Below, piece after piece: positions 8,360-17,487 of a stretch of DNA of 64,000 nt (the stretch's first letter is position 1; every line of letters begins with the position of its first letter). The stretch spans positions 114,875 to 178,874 of the forward strand of contig NZ_JAPMXC010000010.1 in assembly GCF_026624755.1 (NCBI RefSeq), read 5' to 3'. Position numbers and translations under genes: made by a program. Under the pieces are notes generated by a model. It was not told the origin of the DNA. It did no database searches and saw only the letters and a program-made list of their open reading frames with translations. This stretch comes from Robbsia betulipollinis (GTDB lineage: Bacteria > Pseudomonadota > Gammaproteobacteria > Burkholderiales > Burkholderiaceae).

Positions 8360-9025
8360 CTACCGCTTCGCCAGCGGCGATGCGTCGAAACACGCCAGCA
8401 ACGCACCCGGCCCCGGATAGACCGCGACGCACCCGCCTTCGCGCAGGCTCGCCTCGGTAAACCCGCCGCACAGCACGCCAATGGTATGCATGCCAGCCTT
8501 GCCCGCGGCCTGCGCGTCGTACGGCGTATCGCCGATCGCCACCGCGTCGCTCGCGGCGATGCCGAGCTTCTGCAACGCGACCTGAAAAATATCGGGTGCG
8601 GGCTTGGATCGCTCCGCGTCCTCCGACGACGTGGTCACGTCCACGAGATCCTTGACACCGGCGATATCCAGATACACCTCCAGCTCGTCCTGCTTCGCCG
8701 ACGATGCCACCGCAACCTTCATTCCGCTGTCCCGTACCCGGCGCAGCAGGTCGGGCACCGCCGAGAAGGACCGCACCATCGGCAGATAGCGCGATTTGAA
8801 GTGTTTGCCGCGCCACGCCTCGAGCTCCTCGCCATGGTCCGCCTGCTCGGCGTCGGACAGGAAAACGGGGAGCAGCTGGTCGCCGCCCTTGCCTATCTGA
8901 CTGCGCGCCTGTTCGAACGTCACATCGTGCCCGAACTTGGCGAACGCCTCCTGCCAGGCACTCGCGTGCAGGTCGACGGAATCGATCAACGTCCCATCGA
9001 TATCAAAAATGGCGGCTTGTGGCAT
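8360..9025 (-). CDS. HAD-superfamily phosphatase (phosphoglycolate phosphatase-like)
   Basis: A 221-residue HAD subfamily IA hydrolase. Motif I is FDIDGTLIDSV (nucleophile and acid Asp), motif II VAVASSAK, motif III the Lys of RSKPAPDIF, and motif IV AIGDTPYDAQAAGKAG. The cap domain lies between residues 15 and 80. Such proteins hydrolyse small phosphate esters such as phosphoglycolate or sugar phosphates; the substrate cannot be told here. It is convergent with the diguanylate cyclase and divergent from the binding protein gene. Confidence 0.85.
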   Translation of the reverse strand: MPQAAIFDIDGTLIDSVDLHASAWQEAFAKFGHDVTFEQARSQIGKGGDQLLPVFLSDAEQADHGEELEAWRGKHFKSRYLPMVRSFSAVPDLLRRVRDSGMKVAVASSAKQDELEVYLDIAGVKDLVDVTTSSEDAERSKPAPDIFQVALQKLGIAASDAVAIGDTPYDAQAAGKAGMHTIGVLCGGFTEASLREGGCVAVYPGPGALLACFDASPLAKR

Positions 9026-9400
9026 GCGGTATTTCTCCAGGGCGGATGCGTGATTCGTATGGATTCGCCATCGTCGACGCGCAACCCGTCGATACGGACC
9101 GGCGATTCATCCGGACCGGATGGTCGCGGCATGAACTGCACGTTTCATTGTACATGCCGCCAACGATCAGACACCCCATCGAACAATCGGACCGCACCGG
9201 CCGGAAAATGGCGCGGCGCCATAACCGCAGGTAATGGCGCCCAAAACAATTGCGGCGTTGCCTCGCACATAACGGCGCTCTATATTTTCGCTAGCCCGGG
9301 GTGGTGTTCGGGCACCCTGTCAGGCCCGCCACATCGCCATCGGTCATCACGGCGAACACTTCGCGCACGCGCCCTTCAAATCGTCACAGGACTTCCGTCG
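9026..9400. other. Divergent intergenic region upstream of the binding-protein gene
   Basis: A 375-base region between a - strand phosphatase and a + strand transporter gene. It should hold both promoters. CTCTATATTTTC near 9279–9290 is the only AT-rich promoter-like patch. There is no hairpin or repeat worth naming. Confidence 0.4.
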
Positions 9401-10441
9401 ATGAACCGCCCGCCGCTACGCTCCTTCGCGCTGTTTCTGCCTATCTTCCTCGCCTCGGCCGGCACGGCCTTCGCCGCCGGCCAAATCACCTTCGTCTCGC
9501 AGGGCGGCAGCTATCAGGAGGCGCAGACCAAGGCGATTCTCGATCCGGCCGCAAAACTTCTCGGCATCACGGTGAACCAGGACAGCATTCCGGACGCCTG
9601 GCCGGCGGTCAAGGCACAGGGCGCCACCGGCAAGCCGATCTGGGACGTGATCGACACGCCAACGGCGAACTGTCTGCGCGGCGGCCGCGAGGGCCTGCTC
9701 GAGAAGCTCGATTTCTCGAAAATTCCGAACGCGGCAGCCATGCCTGCGCAGTACCGTACCCCCTATTCGGTAGCCTACGAGTTCTATTCGACGGTCATCG
9801 GCTATAACAAGAAAACGCTCAAGAAAATTCCGCAGAACTGGGCGGATTTCTGGAACGTGAAAGCTTTCCCCGGTACCCGGGCGCTGCGCAACGACCCGCA
9901 AACGGTGCTCGAAGCGGCGCTGCTCGCCGATGGCGTGCCGCGCGGCAAGCTCTATCCGCTGGATGTGGACCGCGCCTTCAGGAAGCTGGAGCAGATCAAG
10001 CCCGACATAACGGTGTGGTGGACCTCGGGCGGCCAGTCGGCGCAATTGCTGCACGACGGCGAAGTGGACATGGAAATGATCTGGAACGGGCGCGCGAGCG
10101 CCGTGCAAAAGGACAATCCCGACGTGGCGTTCACGTACAACGACGGCATTCTGCAAAACACCCAGCTGTGCATCCTGCGGCATGCGCCGAATCTGCCGAC
10201 GGCCATTCAGTTCCTGAATGCCGCGATCTCGCCGGAATTACAGGCCAACCTGCCGTTGTATATCGATTATGGCCCGGGCAACCCCGCCGCGTTCAAGACG
10301 GGGAAGATCACGGCCAAACGTGCGGCGGAATTGCCGAGTTCCCCTGAAAATGCCGCCAAGCAGGCGCTGATGTCGGAGGAATGGTGGGCATCGGACCCGG
10401 GCGTCCAGGCGAAGGCCCGCTGGCTCAAGTTCATGCAGTAG
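9401..10441 (+). CDS. ABC transporter periplasmic binding protein, polyamine/PotD-like type
   Basis: A 346-residue exported protein with signal peptide SFALFLPIFLASAGTAFA and a mature start AGQITFVSQGGSYQEAQTK. The bilobal fold is of the spermidine/putrescine-binding class: YSVAYEFYSTVIGYNKKTL, PQNWADFWNVKAFPGTRAL, VWWTSGGQSAQLLHDGEVDM and MIWNGRASAVQ are typical. It would deliver a cationic amine or related compound to the ABC permease pair encoded on the opposite strand at 13.7–15.4 kb. CACAGG lies 10 bases before the ATG. It is followed by the GMC oxidoreductase, only 95 bases away. Confidence 0.85.
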   Translation: MNRPPLRSFALFLPIFLASAGTAFAAGQITFVSQGGSYQEAQTKAILDPAAKLLGITVNQDSIPDAWPAVKAQGATGKPIWDVIDTPTANCLRGGREGLLEKLDFSKIPNAAAMPAQYRTPYSVAYEFYSTVIGYNKKTLKKIPQNWADFWNVKAFPGTRALRNDPQTVLEAALLADGVPRGKLYPLDVDRAFRKLEQIKPDITVWWTSGGQSAQLLHDGEVDMEMIWNGRASAVQKDNPDVAFTYNDGILQNTQLCILRHAPNLPTAIQFLNAAISPELQANLPLYIDYGPGNPAAFKTGKITAKRAAELPSSPENAAKQALMSEEWWASDPGVQAKARWLKFMQ

Positions 10442-10536
10442 TTCATGCAGTGGAAATCGCCGCGGCGGCAGGCCTTGCCGTCGTGCGCGAGGCTGCGATC
10501 GCGGGTGTCTGCCCCGCGTTCCCAATCGAGAACACG

Positions 10537-12225
10537 TTGATCGACTATCTCATTCTTGGCGGCGGATCGGCCGGGTGCGTGCTCGCCGCACGGTTGTCCG
10601 AAGATGCCGACAAGCGCGTCGTCCTCGTGGAGGCGGGACGCGACATCTCCCACGCCACCATGCCGGATGCGGTTCGCAGCCGGTATCCAGGGCGCGCGTA
10701 TCTCGACACGAACAACCTGTGGCAGCGCTTGTCGGCGCGCATGGGCCGCGCGACGCCGCCCCGCCGGTATGAACAGGCGCGCATCCTCGGCGGCGGCTCC
10801 GCCATCAACGCGCTGATGGCCAATCGCGGCGCACCGGCCGACTACGACGAATGGGAGGCCCTCGGCGCTCACGGATGGAACTGGGCATCCTGCCTGCCCA
10901 CCTTTCGCAAGCTGGAAACGGATGCCGATTTCGCAGGCGCGCTGCACGGCGCCAGCGGGCCGGTCCGTATCCAGCGCACGTTACCCCATCGGCTGTCTCC
11001 CTTCGTGCGGGCCGTGCTGGGCACGCTCGACCGCACCGGCCATCCCAACCGCGACGACCAGAACGGCCCATGGGAAGACGGCTCGTACGTGGGCGCGATC
11101 GCCGTAAGCGCGCAGGGCGAGCGCATTCCGACATCGGTATGCTATCTGACCGACGCGGTGCGCCGGCGACCCAATCTGTCCATCGAGGTGCACGCGGAAG
11201 TGGACCGCATCGTGTTCGACGGCACGCGCGCGACCGGCGCGCTGCTGGTGTCCGGCCAACGACTCCAGGCGCGACAGGTCATCGTCTGCGCGGGCGCGAT
11301 ACACAGCCCGGCGATCCTGATGCGAAGCGGCATCGGCCCGGCAAAGGATCTTGCCGCGCTGGGGATCGACGTTATCGCGGATCGCCCCGGCGTCGGCGGC
11401 AATCTGATGGAACATCCGTCCATCGCCGTCTCGGCGTTCCTGCCGAAGGCTGCGCGCACGCCGTTTCCCGATGAGCACCATGAACAGGCGATCGTCCGGT
11501 TCTCGTCGCATATCCCGAACACGGTTCCCGGCGACATGCATGGCGCGATCCTGTCGCGCTCCGGCTGGCACTCGCTCGGGTACCGGCTGGGTACGATCTT
11601 CTTCTGGGTCAACAAATCCTATTCGCGCGGGCGCGTAACGCTGGTTTCGCGCAACGGAGGGGATGCGCCGAAGGTCGAGTTCAACATGCTTGCGGATGCG
11701 CGCGATCTCGAACGCCTGAAGCTTGCCGTGCGCTTTGGCGCGGCCACGCTCGGTCATCCATCGATGACGTGCTCGGTCGATACGCGCTTTCCGTCGAGCT
11801 ATTCGCCGCGGGTGGCGAAAGTCGCCCTGCCTGGCGCGTGGAATGCGCTCCAGCGCGGGGCGCTGAGCCTGCTGCTCGATATGGCGGGACCGTGGCGGTC
11901 GGTCCTGATCGGGCGGTTCGTCACGCAAGGCCTGTCTCTGGAGACCTTGCTCGCCGACGACCGCGCGCTGACGTCCTTCGTCACGCACGCGGTCGGTGGC
12001 ACGTGGCATCCATCGGGTACCTGCCGCATGGGCGCGACCGGCGATCCGCAGGCCGTCACCGATTCCTCCGGTCAAGTCCACGGCGTGCAGAACCTGCGGG
12101 TGTGCGACGCGTCGCTGATGCCGGCCATACCGTGCGCGAACACGAATATCCCGACCATCATGATCGCCGAACGCATCGCGGACATGATCCGCTCGGCGCG
12201 CGAAGCACGACCTCAGGCGTCGTAA
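10537..12225 (+). CDS. GMC-family FAD-dependent oxidoreductase (choline/alcohol dehydrogenase-like)
   Basis: A 562-residue flavoenzyme. The N-terminal Rossmann motif is DYLILGGGSAGCVLAARLSE, the GMC signature region RILGGGSAINALMANRGAP, and the catalytic His lies in VGGTWHPSGTCRMG near the C-terminus, followed by ANTNIPTIMIAERIADMI. Such enzymes oxidise a primary alcohol (choline, other amino-alcohols) to an aldehyde, which the neighbouring aldehyde dehydrogenase could take further. I take TTG 10537 as the start because GAG lies six bases upstream and homologues begin one or two residues before the DYLI strand. It ends 13 bases inside the convergent aldehyde dehydrogenase gene. Confidence 0.85.
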   Translation: MIDYLILGGGSAGCVLAARLSEDADKRVVLVEAGRDISHATMPDAVRSRYPGRAYLDTNNLWQRLSARMGRATPPRRYEQARILGGGSAINALMANRGAPADYDEWEALGAHGWNWASCLPTFRKLETDADFAGALHGASGPVRIQRTLPHRLSPFVRAVLGTLDRTGHPNRDDQNGPWEDGSYVGAIAVSAQGERIPTSVCYLTDAVRRRPNLSIEVHAEVDRIVFDGTRATGALLVSGQRLQARQVIVCAGAIHSPAILMRSGIGPAKDLAALGIDVIADRPGVGGNLMEHPSIAVSAFLPKAARTPFPDEHHEQAIVRFSSHIPNTVPGDMHGAILSRSGWHSLGYRLGTIFFWVNKSYSRGRVTLVSRNGGDAPKVEFNMLADARDLERLKLAVRFGAATLGHPSMTCSVDTRFPSSYSPRVAKVALPGAWNALQRGALSLLLDMAGPWRSVLIGRFVTQGLSLETLLADDRALTSFVTHAVGGTWHPSGTCRMGATGDPQAVTDSSGQVHGVQNLRVCDASLMPAIPCANTNIPTIMIAERIADMIRSAREARPQAS

Positions 12226-13649
12226 CCGACGATGCCCTTGACCTCGAGAAACGCTTCCAGCCCCCATTCGCCGTACTCCCGGCCATTGCCCGACTGCTTG
12301 TAGCCGCCGAACGGAGCGCCCGCGTCCCAGGCGGGATGGTTCAAATGGACGCTGCCGGCACGCAGGCGGAACGCGATCCGCCGCGCATGCTCGCGATCCC
12401 CGGACTGCACGTAGGCGGCAAGACCGAAGACGCTGTCGTTCGCCATTGCCACGGCCTGTTCCTCGTCATCGTAGGGCAGGATCGACAGCACCGGGCCGAA
12501 GATTTCATCGCGCGCGATGGTCATTTCCGGCCGCACACCGGCGAAGATCGTGGGACGCACGTAATAGCCGCGCGGCAATCCTTCCGGACGACCCAGACCG
12601 CCCGTCACCAGCACCGCGCCCTCCTCGATGCCGCAGCCAATCAAGTGTTGAATACGGTCGAACTGGACCGCGCTCACGACCGGGCCGAGCGTCGTGCCTT
12701 CGGCATCGGCCGCACCGACGACGTGTCGCGCGGCCGCGTCGCGCGCGATCGCGACCGCCTCGTCGTGACGCGCGGCCGGCACGAACATGCGTGTCGGCGC
12801 GTTGCAGGACTGGCCGCTGTTGCCGAAGCACGCATTGACGCCGGAGGTGACGGCAGCGGCGAGATCGGCGTCCTCCAGGATCAGGTTGGCGGACTTGCCG
12901 CCCAGTTCCTGATGCACCCGCTTGACGGTCGGCGCGGCGAGCCGCGCGACATCGATGCCGGCGCGCGTCGAGCCGGTGAACGACACCATGTCCACATCGG
13001 GATGGCTGCACAGGGCGGTACCGACCGTGGCCCCATCTCCGTGCACCAGGTTGAACACACCGGGCGGAACACCCGCCGCGTCGAGCACTTCCGCGAACAG
13101 GATGGCGTTCAGCGGGGACACTTCGCTGGGTTTCAGCACCATCGTGCAACCCGCGGCGATCGCCGGCGCTACTTTGCACACGATCTGGTTGATCGGCCAG
13201 TTCCAGGGCGTGATGAGCGCGGCCACGCCGATGGGTTCATGCGTGATCAGCGTCGTCCCCTTCATCCGCTGCCAGACGAAGGCTTCGCAGGTCCGGATCA
13301 GTTCCTTGAGATGACGCGTGCCGAGGTTCGCTTGCCAGCCACGGGCGAGCGCGAGCGGCGCGCCGATCTCGCGCGAGATGGCCAGCGCGATGTCTTCATG
13401 CCGTTCCGCATAGACATCCAGTATCCTGCGGATCAGCGCGAGCCGTTCCTCCGGCGTGGTCATCGCAAAGGACGGAAATGCGCGACGCGCCGCCGCCACG
13501 GCGCGATCGACGTCGGCCGGCGTGCCCATCGCGATCTCCGCGAATGGCTCCTCGGTGCAGGGGTCGATCACCGCGCGCCGCGCCGGACCCAACGGCGCAA
13601 CCCATTGGCCATCGATGTAAAACTGTAGTGCGTGATTCATGCGTTGCAT
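12213..13649 (-). CDS. NAD(P)-dependent aldehyde dehydrogenase
   Basis: A 478-residue class I/II aldehyde dehydrogenase. The catalytic Glu lies in HQELGGKSANL and the catalytic Cys in GNSGQSCNAPTRM. The substrate/cofactor segments PWNWPINQIVCKVAPAIAAGC, FTGSTRAGIDVA and DEIFGPVLSILPYDDE are present. It is the last gene of the - strand amine operon, 17 bases after the second permease. It probably oxidises the aldehyde made by the GMC or DAO-family enzymes in the cluster. The start could be ATG 13649 or ATG 13640. Confidence 0.9.
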   Translation of the reverse strand: MQRMNHALQFYIDGQWVAPLGPARRAVIDPCTEEPFAEIAMGTPADVDRAVAAARRAFPSFAMTTPEERLALIRRILDVYAERHEDIALAISREIGAPLALARGWQANLGTRHLKELIRTCEAFVWQRMKGTTLITHEPIGVAALITPWNWPINQIVCKVAPAIAAGCTMVLKPSEVSPLNAILFAEVLDAAGVPPGVFNLVHGDGATVGTALCSHPDVDMVSFTGSTRAGIDVARLAAPTVKRVHQELGGKSANLILEDADLAAAVTSGVNACFGNSGQSCNAPTRMFVPAARHDEAVAIARDAAARHVVGAADAEGTTLGPVVSAVQFDRIQHLIGCGIEEGAVLVTGGLGRPEGLPRGYYVRPTIFAGVRPEMTIARDEIFGPVLSILPYDDEEQAVAMANDSVFGLAAYVQSGDREHARRIAFRLRAGSVHLNHPAWDAGAPFGGYKQSGNGREYGEWGLEAFLEVKGIVGYDA

Positions 13650-13665
13650 CCAGTAAATGACGTGT

Positions 13666-14466
13666 TCAGGACCGCGTGGCGGATTTGCGGCTTGTCACGA
13701 CGACCGCCACCAGACACAGGGTCAACGCGGTGAGCATCGTGCTGATCGCCGCGATGGTCGGATCGATCTCGTCGCGCAGGGTGATGAACATGCGACGCGT
13801 CAGCGTCTGGTTCGTGCCGCCCGAGACGAACAGCGCCACGACGGTTTCATCCAGCGCCTGGATAAAGACGAATACCGCGCCGGAAATCACGCTCGACTTG
13901 ATCTGCGGGAGCGTGACCGTGATGAAACTGCGCAACCGGTTCATGCCGAGACTGCGCGCGGCCATTTCCTGCGCGGGATCGAACGTGCGCAGGTCCGCAC
14001 CCACCGCGATCACCACATACGGCAGCCCCAGCATGGTATCAGCGAGTATCAGGCCGCCCAGCGTATTCACGTAACCCATTTGCGAGTATACGAAAAACAC
14101 GCCTACCGCCACGATGATGATCGGCACCATCAACGGCAGCATCAGGAGGGTTCTCGCATAACGCATGCTGCGGTGGGTGCCGTTCTGAATCGCATATGAC
14201 GCCGCCACACCGAGCGGCGTCGCCAGCAGCGTGGCACACGTGGACGCCGCCAGCGTGGTGCGCGCCGCAGCGATCCATGCCGGGTTGTCGAAGAACGCGC
14301 GATACCAGCGTAACGAATAGCCCGGCGGTGGAAACGTCATGAAACGCGTATCGGAGAACGACATCGGCACGACGATCAGGATGGGCACCATCAGAAACAC
14401 GAGGATCATTACGACGCCGGTGCCCAACACCACGCGGCCGAATGGGAATCGCAAGCCGCGGCTCAT
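13666..14466 (-). CDS. ABC transporter permease, PotC-like
   Basis: A 266-residue inner-membrane permease with six hydrophobic segments, beginning VVLGTGVVMILVFLMVPILIVV. The cytoplasmic EAA loop that docks on the ATPase reads MAARSLGMNRLRSFITVTLP. It pairs with the upstream permease, whose stop it overlaps (ATGA). The family imports polyamines, iron or related solutes; the binding protein here points to an amine. Confidence 0.85.
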   Translation of the reverse strand: MSRGLRFPFGRVVLGTGVVMILVFLMVPILIVVPMSFSDTRFMTFPPPGYSLRWYRAFFDNPAWIAAARTTLAASTCATLLATPLGVAASYAIQNGTHRSMRYARTLLMLPLMVPIIIVAVGVFFVYSQMGYVNTLGGLILADTMLGLPYVVIAVGADLRTFDPAQEMAARSLGMNRLRSFITVTLPQIKSSVISGAVFVFIQALDETVVALFVSGGTNQTLTRRMFITLRDEIDPTIAAISTMLTALTLCLVAVVVTSRKSATRS

Positions 14467-15371
14467 TTCGCCCCCAGCGTTTTTTCCAGCGGGACGAAGC
14501 GGCTCGCGATATAGAAAATCGCGAACACGCAGAGAAGCAGCACCACGCTGACGGCGCTCGCCGCGCCCCAGCTGTTGTAGATCTCGACATTCCGGCTGAC
14601 CACCATCGAAACCATCACCGATTTGCCGCCTCCCATGAGTTCGGGGGTAATGTAAAAACCCAGGCTCAGGATGAAAACCAGCGTCACGCCCGCCATCACG
14701 CCGCTCATCGACAACGGCAGGAACACGCGCAGGAACACATGCAGCGGAGAGCCGCCGAGGCTGGCCCCGGCATGCGACAGACCGGCCGGGATTTTCTGCA
14801 TCGCCGAATACAGCGGTAAAACCATGAACGGCAGGAGAATATGCACCATTGCAATGACCGTGCCGATCTGGTTATAGCCGAGCTGCAACGGATAATCCGT
14901 CAGACCGCTCGCCATCAGTAGCTTGTTGACCACACCGGTACGCTGCAGCAGCACGAGCCATGCATACGTGCGCACGAGCACGCTGGTCCAGAACGGCAGG
15001 ACCACCATGCCGAGAATCAGCGCGCAGAATCGGGGCGTCACCGAGGCGGCAAGATAGGCCACCGGGTAGCCGAGCAACAGTGTCGCCGCCGTCACGATGA
15101 CGCTCAGCTTGAACGTCAGCAGGAACGTGTCGAGGTAGACCCCCGTCAGCATCCGCCGATAATTCGCCAGCGTGAAACCATGGTCCCAGACGGACTGCCA
15201 CGACAGCCATGCAAGCGGGACGACCAGCAGCATCACGATCACGAACAGGGCGGGCGCCAGCAGCCACCCCATCGCGCGGTCTTCGCGTCGCTGATGACGC
15301 AGCGAGGGATCACCATACCGTAATCGCACGACGGACTCCGCGGGAAGCGTGAGAGGGGCCTTCGGCATCAT
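14463..15371 (-). CDS. ABC transporter permease, PotB-like
   Basis: A 302-residue permease with an extended N-terminal arm and six TM segments (WLLAPALFVIVMLLVVPLAWLSW is the first). The EAA-type loop is HAGASLGGSPLHVFLRVFLPLS. The ATG at 15371 overlaps the TGA of the upstream oxidase; a second ATG follows directly. It forms the membrane channel with the PotC-like protein. Confidence 0.85.
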   Translation of the reverse strand: MMPKAPLTLPAESVVRLRYGDPSLRHQRREDRAMGWLLAPALFVIVMLLVVPLAWLSWQSVWDHGFTLANYRRMLTGVYLDTFLLTFKLSVIVTAATLLLGYPVAYLAASVTPRFCALILGMVVLPFWTSVLVRTYAWLVLLQRTGVVNKLLMASGLTDYPLQLGYNQIGTVIAMVHILLPFMVLPLYSAMQKIPAGLSHAGASLGGSPLHVFLRVFLPLSMSGVMAGVTLVFILSLGFYITPELMGGGKSVMVSMVVSRNVEIYNSWGAASAVSVVLLLCVFAIFYIASRFVPLEKTLGAK

Positions 15372-16684
15372 GCACCTACGGCGTCGAGGAACTGATACCA
15401 CGCGGCAACCAGACGCACACCCGGCGCGCGCAGCGAATGGAACGGCACGGGCTTGAGCCCGGGCGCCGCGATCAGGGACAGTTCGGGATGCTCTCCGAGT
15501 GCGAGCGCCGCGGCATGCTGGCCCAGCAAGCTTGCCATCGCGATGCCCGCTCCGTTATACCCCAGACAAAATGTCGTCGCGTCGTCGGCGCGTCCCACAT
15601 GCGGCAGCGAATTGAAGGTCATCCCGACATAGCCCGACCACTGGTATTCAACGGGCGTGTCGGCCAGATCGGGAAACAGCGCGACCATCGCGCGCCGCAA
15701 CGCATCGAAGCCCGTCGTCTGCCCTTCCTTGCCGAACGCATCGCGCCCGCCGAACAACATGCGGCCATCGACCTTGCGGAACCACTTCATCATCCGGCGC
15801 GTCTCGGTATAACTGCGCCGGTTCGCCATCAGCCGCGCATCGCACGCCGGGGACAGCCGGGCCGTCGCGATCATCGCACTACGAAAGGGCACGAGTTCGC
15901 GCTGATACGGCGCCGTGGCGGGCGTCAGATCCGAATACGCATTCGTCGCGACGATCAGGCGTCGCGCCCGCACCGTTGCCTGCGGCGTACGCAGGATGAC
16001 GCCCCCGTTGCCGTCGACGCGATGCAGCGCGAGCACGGGCGTATTCTCATGGATGCCGACATCGCGCGCCCGCAACCCGCGCGCGATGCCCCGGACATAA
16101 TGCAGCGGCAGAATCGTGCCGGCATCGGCGCTGAGCACGCCGCCGACGAATGCCGTCGAACCCGTCTCCTGTGCGATCTCGTGCCGCGACAGGACGGTCA
16201 TCGAGGCATCGCCAAGCTGCTCGCGAACCCAGTCGGCTTCCGCGCAGATGCTGCGCAATGCGCGGTCGGTGTGCGCGCAGCGCAGACTGCCGGTGTGTTC
16301 GAGGCGCGCCGCATCGAGTTTGAATTCATCGACGAGCCGCTCGACCGCACGCACGCCGTCGTGCGCCAACCGATGCAGGGTGCGCGCGGCATCGAGGCCA
16401 TGCAGACCCGCGATGGCCGGAAACGACAATCTGAATTTCGACGACACCACGCCGCCGTTGCGCCCGCTGGCGCCCCAGCCGATCGGGTTCGCGTCGAGCA
16501 CGACGGCCTGCACGCCGCGCTGTTGCAGCGCATGCGCGGCCGCCAGACCCGAATACCCCGCGCCGATGATCGCGACGTCCGCGGTGACATCGTGTGCAAG
16601 CGCGCTGCCAGGGGTCGGGTCCGGGCCCGCCATGTCGCGCCATAGCGAGGGCGCGAACGCGCGCGGCTGCCGCGCGGGCATCAT
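15368..16684 (-). CDS. FAD-dependent oxidoreductase of the DAO family (PuuB-like)
   Basis: A 438-residue flavoprotein. The dinucleotide-binding motif is VAIIGAGYSGLAAAHALQQRG, followed by the family segment GWGASGRNGGVVSSKFRLSF. The C-terminal part has SGYVGMTFNSLPHVG and CLGYNGAGIAMASLLG. The nearest well-known relatives oxidise gamma-glutamylputrescine or other secondary amines and amino acids. It lies inside the transporter operon, which supports a role in breaking down the imported amine, though no glutamyl-putrescine synthetase is nearby. The ATG at 16684 overlaps the HAD gene stop by four bases. Confidence 0.85.
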   Translation of the reverse strand: MMPARQPRAFAPSLWRDMAGPDPTPGSALAHDVTADVAIIGAGYSGLAAAHALQQRGVQAVVLDANPIGWGASGRNGGVVSSKFRLSFPAIAGLHGLDAARTLHRLAHDGVRAVERLVDEFKLDAARLEHTGSLRCAHTDRALRSICAEADWVREQLGDASMTVLSRHEIAQETGSTAFVGGVLSADAGTILPLHYVRGIARGLRARDVGIHENTPVLALHRVDGNGGVILRTPQATVRARRLIVATNAYSDLTPATAPYQRELVPFRSAMIATARLSPACDARLMANRRSYTETRRMMKWFRKVDGRMLFGGRDAFGKEGQTTGFDALRRAMVALFPDLADTPVEYQWSGYVGMTFNSLPHVGRADDATTFCLGYNGAGIAMASLLGQHAAALALGEHPELSLIAAPGLKPVPFHSLRAPGVRLVAAWYQFLDAVGA

Positions 16685-17391
16685 GCCGCGCGCACTTCCG
16701 CTTCCACCGCGTCGGCCAGCCCGGCCAGCGTGGCGAAGGTGAACGTGGGCGTGATGACCGCATCCGGCGTGGGCGTGGCACCGAAACCCTGCTGACCCTG
16801 GCGGCGCTCGATCCAGCACGTCGCATAACCCAGTTCGGTCGCCACGCCGATATCGTGATACTGGCTTTGCGCCGTATGCAGGATTTCGTCGAACTTGTAG
16901 CCAAACGCCGCCTGCCGGCCGCGGTTGTAGGCGAAGAATTGCGGATTCGGCTTGGCGACGCCGGTTTCGTCGCAGCACACGGTGTCGTCGAACGGATCGC
17001 CCAGCGTATGCGCATAGGACGACAACGCCACGCGATCCGCATTCGTCATGGCCACGAGCCGGTAATGCTTGCGCAAGCGCTTGAGCGCAGCGACGGAATC
17101 GGCGAACGCCGGCCAATCGAGCACGTCGCGCTGAAACGCCGCGGCGGTCTGGTCGTCGGCGGGCAGGCCCAGTTCCCGGGCCAGGGACTGGTACACCGGC
17201 GCCATGGCCTTGCTGGAGCGACCCGGGTACGCCGCGCGCCCGCGCATATACGGCGCGAAGATCTGGTCGTCGGTCAGGTCTTGCGCCGCGGCGCCCCCCA
17301 GGCGACGCACCGAGGCGAGCACGCCGCTTTCGAAATCGATCAGGGTGCCCACCACATCGAAAGTCAATACCTTGAAATCCGTCAGATTCAT
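16681..17391 (-). CDS. HAD hydrolase of the haloacid dehalogenase type II group
   Basis: A 236-residue HAD protein. Motif I is LTFDVVGTLIDF: the second Asp of the usual phosphatase motif DxD is replaced by Val, as in haloacid dehalogenases, which do not need that acid. Motif II is LVAMTNAD, with the Lys in VAKPNPQFF and a C-terminal SQYHDIGVATELGYATCWIERR. A phosphatase role is therefore doubtful. Dehalogenase or another C–X hydrolase activity on a transported or oxidised intermediate is possible but inferred. The start at 17391 is chosen for AAAGGA upstream; an ATG at 17409 adds six residues. Confidence 0.8.
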   Translation of the reverse strand: MNLTDFKVLTFDVVGTLIDFESGVLASVRRLGGAAAQDLTDDQIFAPYMRGRAAYPGRSSKAMAPVYQSLARELGLPADDQTAAAFQRDVLDWPAFADSVAALKRLRKHYRLVAMTNADRVALSSYAHTLGDPFDDTVCCDETGVAKPNPQFFAYNRGRQAAFGYKFDEILHTAQSQYHDIGVATELGYATCWIERRQGQQGFGATPTPDAVITPTFTFATLAGLADAVEAEVRAA

Positions 17392-17487
17392 TTCGTTTTC
17401 CTTTGTCATTCGCCAGATTGGTGCGTCAGATTGGTTCGCCGGACGATGGGCGAATCGCCCGCGTACGCAGTTGCCGATGGGGATGTG

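Noticed and set aside
16681-17391. Phosphoglycolate phosphatase
   Set aside because: Motif I is DVVGT, lacking the second Asp needed by HAD phosphatases; the dehalogenase-type call fits better.
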